A stretch of DNA of 39,569 nucleotides from Alcaligenaceae bacterium. GTDB lineage: Bacteria; Pseudomonadota; Gammaproteobacteria; Burkholderiales; Burkholderiaceae_B. Every line of letters starts with the position of its first letter. Positions within the stretch are counted from its first letter, which is position 1. The translations under genes were made by a program, and so were the position numbers. The notes below the pieces were generated by a model. That model saw only the letters and a list, made by a program, of their open reading frames with translations, had not been told where the DNA came from and did no database searches. The DNA lies in NCBI GenBank assembly GCA_947379755.1, contig CANCOC010000027.1:1-39569 (forward strand). The letters are read 5' to 3'. This document shows, piece after piece, positions 34,091 through 39,569 of this stretch.

Positions 34091-34961
34091 ATTTTTTACC
34101 GCCTGATAATGAATTGATACATGTTTGTTCTGCCAGCTGCATTTTTTCAGCGTGACTGTAAATCGTCCATTTGCCTGGCCGCGCAAAACCAATCAGGCAC
34201 AGGCCATGTTCTTGCGCGAGCTGCACGGCCAGGCTGGTGGGTGCAGAGATCGCAACCAGAAAGTGAAAACCCGCAATAATCGTCTTTTGCACCATTTCCA
34301 TACTTGCCCGGCTGGTGATGATCAGCATGCCTTCTCGCCAGTCCTGACGCCCGCTACGCAGTCCTGCACCAATCAGTTTATCCAGTGCATTGTGACGACC
34401 AACGTCTTCTCGCATCAGCATGAAGGCGCCATGCATATCAAACCATGCTGCTGCGTGGGTGGCTCCAGTCGACTGCTGCAAGATTTGGTGCTGACGCAAG
34501 TCTTTGAGTGCCGCCTCAATACTGCCCGCTTCAAGTTTTGCGTGCGAAGCAGGCAAAGAGGGCATCTGACGGACAACCTGCGTCAGGTTTTCCGTCCCAC
34601 ACAAGCCGCAGCCCGTACGCCCAGTCATATTGCGGCGCTTTTCTTTCAAACTGACGAAATTTTCTGCGGCAATATCAATTTGTGCGGTGATACCGTCAGG
34701 CCCGGATTCAAGCTCGATGTCATAGACCTGTGACACGTGATCCACGATGCCTTCCGAGATCGCAAAACCCAACGCAAAATCCTCCAGATCCTGAGGCGTC
34801 GCCAGCATTACCACATGTGAAACACCATTGAACTCAAGCGCAATGGGTGTTTCTTGTGCCAGCTCATCCTGCATGCGATGAGGCTGGCCGTCTTGCACGA
34901 CCTCAACGACAGCCTTGCAGCTTGCCTCAATGGGCCACCTGAAAGATTGATCCGGACGCAT
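34077..34961 (-). CDS. fdhD: formate dehydrogenase accessory sulfurtransferase FdhD (FdsC)
   Basis: A 294-residue protein that transfers sulfur to the molybdenum bis-MGD cofactor before insertion into the alpha subunit. The catalytic motif CGLCGTENL, with its C-x-x-C pair, is intact near residue 118. DVGRHNALDKLIGA matches the nucleotide/MGD-binding part. AGGAG precedes the ATG, 5 nt after fdsA, and it overlaps fdsD at the other end. The order matches fdsGBACD of Cupriavidus necator. Confidence 0.94.
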   Translation of the reverse strand: MRPDQSFRWPIEASCKAVVEVVQDGQPHRMQDELAQETPIALEFNGVSHVVMLATPQDLEDFALGFAISEGIVDHVSQVYDIELESGPDGITAQIDIAAENFVSLKEKRRNMTGRTGCGLCGTENLTQVVRQMPSLPASHAKLEAGSIEAALKDLRQHQILQQSTGATHAAAWFDMHGAFMLMREDVGRHNALDKLIGAGLRSGRQDWREGMLIITSRASMEMVQKTIIAGFHFLVAISAPTSLAVQLAQEHGLCLIGFARPGKWTIYSHAEKMQLAEQTCINSLSGGKKYGYR

Positions 34962-34966
34962 TGCTC

Positions 34967-37885
34967 CTATTTTCCCTGTCCAGTTGTGGCAACTTGCCGG
35001 ACCGCTTCATCTTTGTGATGCAGCAACTCCATTTGCTCGGTATTGAATGCGCTGTAATCCTTTTGCCAGACCGAAGGTTGAGATACAGGCATGACCTGAA
35101 CAGCCGTGACTTTATATTCCGGACAGTTGGTGGCCCAGTCTGAACTGTCTGTCGTGATGACATTGGCGCCGGACTCAGGGAAGTGGAAGGTGGTGTAGAC
35201 CACACCTGGTTGCATCCGTTCTGTGACTTTTGCACGCAGAACGGTGTCGCCTGCACGGCTCTGAATTCCTACCCAGTCGCCATCATTGATGCCGCGGTCT
35301 TCTGCATCCTGAGGATGCAGTTCGAGCAGATCTTCATGGTGCCACTGGCTGTTAGCGGTACGGCGGGTTTGTGCGCCAACGTTGTACTGGGACAGAATCC
35401 GTCCTGTTGTCAGAATCAACGGGAATTTGCGGGTCACCTTTTCGTCGCTTGCCACGTATTGCGTGATGATGAAGCGTCCCTTGCCGCGCACAAACTTGTC
35501 AATGTGCATGATCGGTGTGCCAGCTTCTTCGGTATCTTCGTTGCAAGGCCACTGCACACTACCGAGACGATCGATTTTTTCAAAGCTGACACCGGCAAAA
35601 GAGGGGGTCAGTGCGGCAATCTCATCCATGATCTCGCTAGGGTGCTTGTAGTCCATGGGATAGCCCAATGCATTGGAGAGCAGCATAGTGCCCTGCCAGT
35701 CTGCATAGGTTGCCATGGGAGGCATGACCTGGCGAACCCGGCTGATTCGTCGTTCTGCGTTGGTAAAGGTCCCGTCTTTTTCGAGGAAAGATGAACCAGG
35801 CAGGAACACATGTGCATATTTGGCCGTTTCGTTCAGAAAGATATCTTGCACGACGATACATTCCATCGCCATCATTGCTGCGGCCACATGCTGCGTATCC
35901 GGATCGGACTGAACGATGTCTTCGCCCTGGCAATAGAGACCCTTAAAGGTTCCATCCATTGCTGCGTCGAACATGTTTGGAATCCGCAAACCAGGTTCAG
36001 CTTGCAGTGTGACGCCCCAGGCAGACTCAAACAGCGACCGTGTGGTGGTGTCTGAGATATGACGGTAGCCTGGCAGTTCGTGTGGAAAGCTCCCCATATC
36101 GCAACTGCCCTGGACGTTGTTCTGACCACGCAGGGGATTGACCCCCACACCTTCTCGTCCAATGTTGCCCGTCGCCATGGCCAGATTTGCAATGCCCATG
36201 ACGGCTGTTGAGCCTTGTGCATGTTCGGTCACACCAAGACCGTAATAGATTGCGCCGTTGACCTGACCTTCCGGCCCACTGAGCTTTTGTCCGGCGGCAC
36301 CCTTTGCAAACAGACGGGCAGCACCCCTGACCAGTTCAGCAGGCACGCCCGTGACCGCTGCAGTGGCCTCGGGTGAGTGTTCATCTTTGCTGACAAACTC
36401 ACGCCATTCGCCAAAGGATTTGTCCTCGCAACGTTCGGCAATATAGGCGGCATCCATCAGGCCTTCTGTCACGATCACATGCGCCAGTGCAGTCACCATT
36501 GCAACGTTCGTACCGGGTTTGAGTGCCAGATGAAAGTCAGCCTTGATATGTGGGGACTCGACTATGTCAATACGGCGTGGATCGATCACGATCAGGCGAG
36601 CACCCTGGCGCAGGCGGCGTTTCATGCGCGAGGCAAAGACTGGGTGGCCATCTGTCGGGTTTGCGCCCATTACCAGGATGACATCAGCTTTTGCAACGGA
36701 CTTGAAGGTTTGTGTGCCGGCAGACGTGCCAAGTGTCTGGCCCAGTCCATACCCTGTTGGTGAATGACATACACGGGCACAGGTATCGACGTTATTGTTG
36801 CCAAAGGCCGCACGGATGAGTTTCTGGACCAGATAGGTTTCTTCGTTGGTGCAGCGCGATGAGGTAATTCCTCCAATGGAATCACGTCCATATGTCGACT
36901 GGATGCGTTTGAATTCGCTTGCCGCGTAGCCGATTGCTTCTTCCCAGCTGACTTCCTGCCAGGGATCCTTGATGCTCTTGCGAATCATCGGTTTGGTGAT
37001 GCGATCCTTGTGTGTCGCATAGCCCCAGGCAAAGCGACCTTTGACACAAGAGTGGCCTTCATTGGCCTTGCCGTCTTTCCAGGGCGTCATGCGTACGACT
37101 TCGTTGCCTTTCATTTCGGCTTTAAAGCCGCAACCGACGCCACAATAGGCACAGGTCGTGATGATGCTGTGCTCGGGCTGACCCAGCCAGATAATGGATT
37201 TTTCCTGTAGCGTCGCGGTCGGGCAGGCTGATACACAGGCGCCACAGCTGACGCATTCGGACTCCATGAACGGCTCGTCCTGACCAGGCGAGACACGAGA
37301 GTCAAAACCCCGGCCACTGATTGTCAGGGCAAAGGTCCCTTGCGTTTCTTCACAGGCACGCACGCAGCGGTTACAGACGATGCACTTCGAGGCATCGTAG
37401 GTAAAGTATGGATTGGATTCGTCTTTGGTGCTATTGAGGTGGTTTGCACCGTCCGTGCCATAACGCACGTTGCGCAGGCCCGTGACCCCGGCCATGTCCT
37501 GCAGCTCGCAATCGCCGTTGGCCGCACAGGTCAGGCAGTCCAGTGGATGATCGGAGATGTAGAGTTCCATCACGCCTTTGCGCAAATCTTGCAGCTTAGG
37601 CGTTTGTGTGCGTACTTTCATCCCCGCCTCGGCGGGGGTTGTGCACGAAGCAGGAAAACCCTTTCGTCCTTCGATTTCGACCAGACACAGGCGACATGAA
37701 CCAAACGGTTCAAGGCTGTCCGTGGCGCAAAGTTTTGGAATTTGCGTGCCGGCCATCATGGCCGCACGCATCAGTGAGGTGCCAGCCGGAACGGTGACTT
37801 CGCAACCGTCGATATCCAGCGTCACCATCTGTGTGGATTCGCTTTCGGGTGTGCCAAAATCTCTTTGTATGATTTGCTCAATCAT
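34967..37885 (-). CDS. fdsA: NAD-dependent formate dehydrogenase alpha subunit (Mo bis-MGD)
   Basis: A 972-residue catalytic subunit. The N-terminal NuoG-like part has a [2Fe-2S] cluster (Cys53, 64, 67, 81) and a His113/Cys117/120/126 [4Fe-4S] site. Two ferredoxin clusters follow (Cys168-178 and Cys211-221), then a [4Fe-4S] at Cys245/248/252/280. The molybdenum ligand is Cys373 followed by His374 in ARVCHSPT, so it is a cysteine, not a selenocysteine, enzyme. It oxidises formate to CO2 and passes electrons to FdsB for NAD reduction. AAAGGA precedes the ATG. Confidence 0.96.
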   Translation of the reverse strand: MIEQIIQRDFGTPESESTQMVTLDIDGCEVTVPAGTSLMRAAMMAGTQIPKLCATDSLEPFGSCRLCLVEIEGRKGFPASCTTPAEAGMKVRTQTPKLQDLRKGVMELYISDHPLDCLTCAANGDCELQDMAGVTGLRNVRYGTDGANHLNSTKDESNPYFTYDASKCIVCNRCVRACEETQGTFALTISGRGFDSRVSPGQDEPFMESECVSCGACVSACPTATLQEKSIIWLGQPEHSIITTCAYCGVGCGFKAEMKGNEVVRMTPWKDGKANEGHSCVKGRFAWGYATHKDRITKPMIRKSIKDPWQEVSWEEAIGYAASEFKRIQSTYGRDSIGGITSSRCTNEETYLVQKLIRAAFGNNNVDTCARVCHSPTGYGLGQTLGTSAGTQTFKSVAKADVILVMGANPTDGHPVFASRMKRRLRQGARLIVIDPRRIDIVESPHIKADFHLALKPGTNVAMVTALAHVIVTEGLMDAAYIAERCEDKSFGEWREFVSKDEHSPEATAAVTGVPAELVRGAARLFAKGAAGQKLSGPEGQVNGAIYYGLGVTEHAQGSTAVMGIANLAMATGNIGREGVGVNPLRGQNNVQGSCDMGSFPHELPGYRHISDTTTRSLFESAWGVTLQAEPGLRIPNMFDAAMDGTFKGLYCQGEDIVQSDPDTQHVAAAMMAMECIVVQDIFLNETAKYAHVFLPGSSFLEKDGTFTNAERRISRVRQVMPPMATYADWQGTMLLSNALGYPMDYKHPSEIMDEIAALTPSFAGVSFEKIDRLGSVQWPCNEDTEEAGTPIMHIDKFVRGKGRFIITQYVASDEKVTRKFPLILTTGRILSQYNVGAQTRRTANSQWHHEDLLELHPQDAEDRGINDGDWVGIQSRAGDTVLRAKVTERMQPGVVYTTFHFPESGANVITTDSSDWATNCPEYKVTAVQVMPVSQPSVWQKDYSAFNTEQMELLHHKDEAVRQVATTGQGK

Positions 37886-37931
37886 GATGTCGTCCTTTTA
37901 TCGCAAGTGTGTCGGATCGCAATAGATCCGT

Positions 37932-39467
37932 TCACGCAATTCCAAAATCTTCAGGAAAGTGGTTCAACGCTGAAAGCACAGGATTGGGTGTCATGCCGCC
38001 CATTGCGCAGAGAGAGCCGTATGTCATGGTGTTACACAAGTCGCGTAACAGCACGACGTGCTGCTCCCGGTTTGTATTGGCGGTGATTTTGTCAATGACC
38101 TCTACGCCGCGCGTCGATCCGATTCGACAGGGAGTGCACTTGCCACATGATTCAATTGCACAGAATTCCATTGCGTAGCGTGCAAGCTTTGACATGTTGG
38201 CCGTATCATCGTGCACCACAATGCCACCGTGGCCAAGTGTGCCACCAATCGCGAGATAGGCCTCATAGTCCAGCGGCAGATCCCATTGTGATTCTGGAAT
38301 ATAAGTGCCGAGTGGACCGCCAACTTGTATGGCCTTGACCGGGCGGCCGGATTTTGAGCCGCCACCAAAATTAAAGACAAGTTCGCGCAGGGTCAGGCCA
38401 AATGCCTTTTCGACCAGGCCACCTTGTTTGATATTGCCAGCAAGCTGAAAGGGCAGCGTGCCAAGCGAACGGCCCATACCGTAGCTTTTGTAGGCTGCAG
38501 CACCCTTGGACAGGATGACCGGCACACTGGCCAGCGTGATGACGTTGTTGATGACCGTGGGTTGTCCAAACAGCCCCTCGATTGCAGGCAGCGGCGGCTT
38601 GGCACGCACGATGCCGCGACGGCCTTCGATACTTTCAAGTAGCGCAGTTTCTTCGCCACAGACGTAGGAGCCGGCTGCTTTGCGCACCTGCAGCGTAAAT
38701 GAATGACCGCTGTCCAGAATGTCATTGCCCAGGAATCCCGCCAGTTCAGCGGTCGCGATGGCTTCGTTCAAGGCAGCGATGGCATGAGGATACTCAGAGC
38801 GCACATAGATATAGCCCTGCGTTGCGCCTGTTGCCAGTCCGGCGATCGTCATGCCTTCGATCAGCATATAGGGATCACCTTCCATCGTCATACGATCGGA
38901 AAATGTTCCAGAATCGCCTTCGTCGGCATTGCAGACAACATATTTTTGATCTGCAGGGGTGTTAAGCACGGTCTTCCATTTAATACCGGCTGGAAAAGCC
39001 GCACCGCCACGACCACGCAAACCTGCCTCGAGCACTTCCTGCACAATGTCGGCCGAAGACATGCCTAGCGCACGGCGCAAGCCATCAAAGCCCTGGTGAT
39101 TTTCATAGTCGTCGAGCGACACAGGATCTGTGATGCCCATCCGTGCAAAGGTCAGACGTTCCTGATTTTTAAGATAGGGAATTTCTTCAGTGCGTCCGAG
39201 GCAGAGCGGATGTGCCTTGGCATCGATCAGTCCTGCATCAAACAAACCGGCAACATCGCCAGGCGTGACGGGGCCGTAGGCGACACGTCCTGCCGAGGTG
39301 TCGACCTCCACGAGTGGTTCGAGCCAGAACATGCCGCGTGAACTATTGCGCACGATCTTGACGGTCTGACCGCGTCTGGCGGCTTCTTGAGAAATGCTGC
39401 GGGCAACCCGATCGGCACCGACCGCAAGGGCGGCAGAGTCGCGAGGAATATAAATGGTGGTGCTCAT
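37932..39467 (-). CDS. fdsB: NAD-dependent formate dehydrogenase beta subunit (FMN, NADH site)
   Basis: A 511-residue NuoF-like subunit. After a thioredoxin-like N-terminal part come RGRGGAAFPAG (NAD binding), CNADEGDSGTFSDR (FMN binding) and a C-terminal [4Fe-4S] motif ESCGKCTPCRIG. It reduces NAD with electrons from FdsA. Its ATG overlaps the fdsG stop, so translation is coupled. fdsA follows after 46 nt. Confidence 0.96.
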   Translation of the reverse strand: MSTTIYIPRDSAALAVGADRVARSISQEAARRGQTVKIVRNSSRGMFWLEPLVEVDTSAGRVAYGPVTPGDVAGLFDAGLIDAKAHPLCLGRTEEIPYLKNQERLTFARMGITDPVSLDDYENHQGFDGLRRALGMSSADIVQEVLEAGLRGRGGAAFPAGIKWKTVLNTPADQKYVVCNADEGDSGTFSDRMTMEGDPYMLIEGMTIAGLATGATQGYIYVRSEYPHAIAALNEAIATAELAGFLGNDILDSGHSFTLQVRKAAGSYVCGEETALLESIEGRRGIVRAKPPLPAIEGLFGQPTVINNVITLASVPVILSKGAAAYKSYGMGRSLGTLPFQLAGNIKQGGLVEKAFGLTLRELVFNFGGGSKSGRPVKAIQVGGPLGTYIPESQWDLPLDYEAYLAIGGTLGHGGIVVHDDTANMSKLARYAMEFCAIESCGKCTPCRIGSTRGVEVIDKITANTNREQHVVLLRDLCNTMTYGSLCAMGGMTPNPVLSALNHFPEDFGIA

Positions 39468-39569
39468 GCTTGACTCCGGACTTCAGCAACAAGTGCATCA
39501 AAGGCTTCGGGGGTCATGCGGGCATGGACCTCCTCGTTAATTGACAGCGCAGGAGATGAGGCGCACAGG
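39464..39569 (-). CDS. fdsG: formate dehydrogenase gamma subunit, C-terminal end (5' part outside window)
   Basis: The last 34 codons read LCASSPALSINEEVHARMTP and on to the stop, which is the end of a NuoE-like [2Fe-2S] subunit. The visible Cys is a cluster ligand; the others lie beyond the window. The stop overlaps fdsB (ATGA). Confidence 0.88.
   Translation of the reverse strand, partial: LCASSPALSINEEVHARMTPEAFDALVAEVRSQA

Noticed and set aside
33337-34155. 272-codon plus-strand open frame opposite DUF1348, fdsD and the end of fdhD
   Set aside because: No domain is recognisable, it is antisense to well-supported genes, and its composition is that of a shadow frame.
1-39569. Integrated mobile element or genomic island boundaries
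   Set aside because: No integrase, transposase, tRNA gene, direct-repeat att sites or phage genes were seen; gene content is chromosomal throughout.

Overview
The window looks like chromosomal DNA from a betaproteobacterium of the order Burkholderiales, most likely the Alcaligenaceae. The reasons are two Bug-type tripartite-transporter binding proteins beside a CaiB/BaiF CoA-transferase, an fdsGBACD-type soluble formate dehydrogenase operon, and moderate GC content. This placement is inference from gene content. I see no rRNA, tRNA, transposase, phage gene, integrase or CRISPR array.

Layout. (1) 1-5355, plus strand: the 3' end of a large VCBS-repeat adhesin, a PhnD-like periplasmic binding protein and a membrane diguanylate cyclase, closely spaced. 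This is a plausible surface-adhesion and c-di-GMP unit. (2) 5361-7064, minus strand: DUF5993, DsbB and an M23 peptidase in one tight operon. (3) 7134-9714: a MOSC protein, a YajQ-family nucleotide-binding protein and a YqjM-like ene-reductase. (4) 9840-14765: an aconitase-family protein with permuted domains, a YhaJ-like LysR regulator, and a divergent pirin, DoxX and flavodoxin set typical of quinone/electrophile stress. A perfect LysR-type palindrome lies in the divergent intergenic region. (5) 14872-17800, plus strand: otnK, otnC and denD of tetronate (C4 sugar acid) catabolism. (6) 17797-23118, minus strand: a second catabolic operon running CoA-transferase, Bug, Bug, mandelate-racemase-type enolase, SDR. 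It ends tail to tail with denD, and the two stop codons overlap. (7) 23271-26798: a GNAT acetyltransferase, a gamma-glutamyltransferase-like protein with a TTG start, and a class-C-beta-lactamase-like hydrolase. (8) 26945-33338: a DCC protein, FolE, a BLUF blue-light sensor, an MFS transporter and pterin-carbinolamine dehydratase on the plus strand. These converge on a minus-strand set of a photolyase, a DUF2256 zinc-ribbon microprotein and an FeS-BCP (6-4)-type photolyase. (9) 33388-39569, minus strand: the formate dehydrogenase operon fdsG(partial)-fdsB-fdsA-fdhD-fdsD, followed by a DUF1348 gene that leads into the photolyase set.

The most interesting block is region 8. Light sensing (BLUF), two kinds of light-driven DNA repair enzyme and two pterin-metabolism enzymes sit within about 6 kb, together with an uncharacterised four-cysteine microprotein of 55 residues. 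Other points worth attention are the permuted aconitase, an OtnC homologue lacking a usual metal-ligand histidine and catalytic acid, an SDR without its YxxxK motif, and the adhesin, binding-protein and cyclase unit. No intergenic stretch exceeds about 300 bases.
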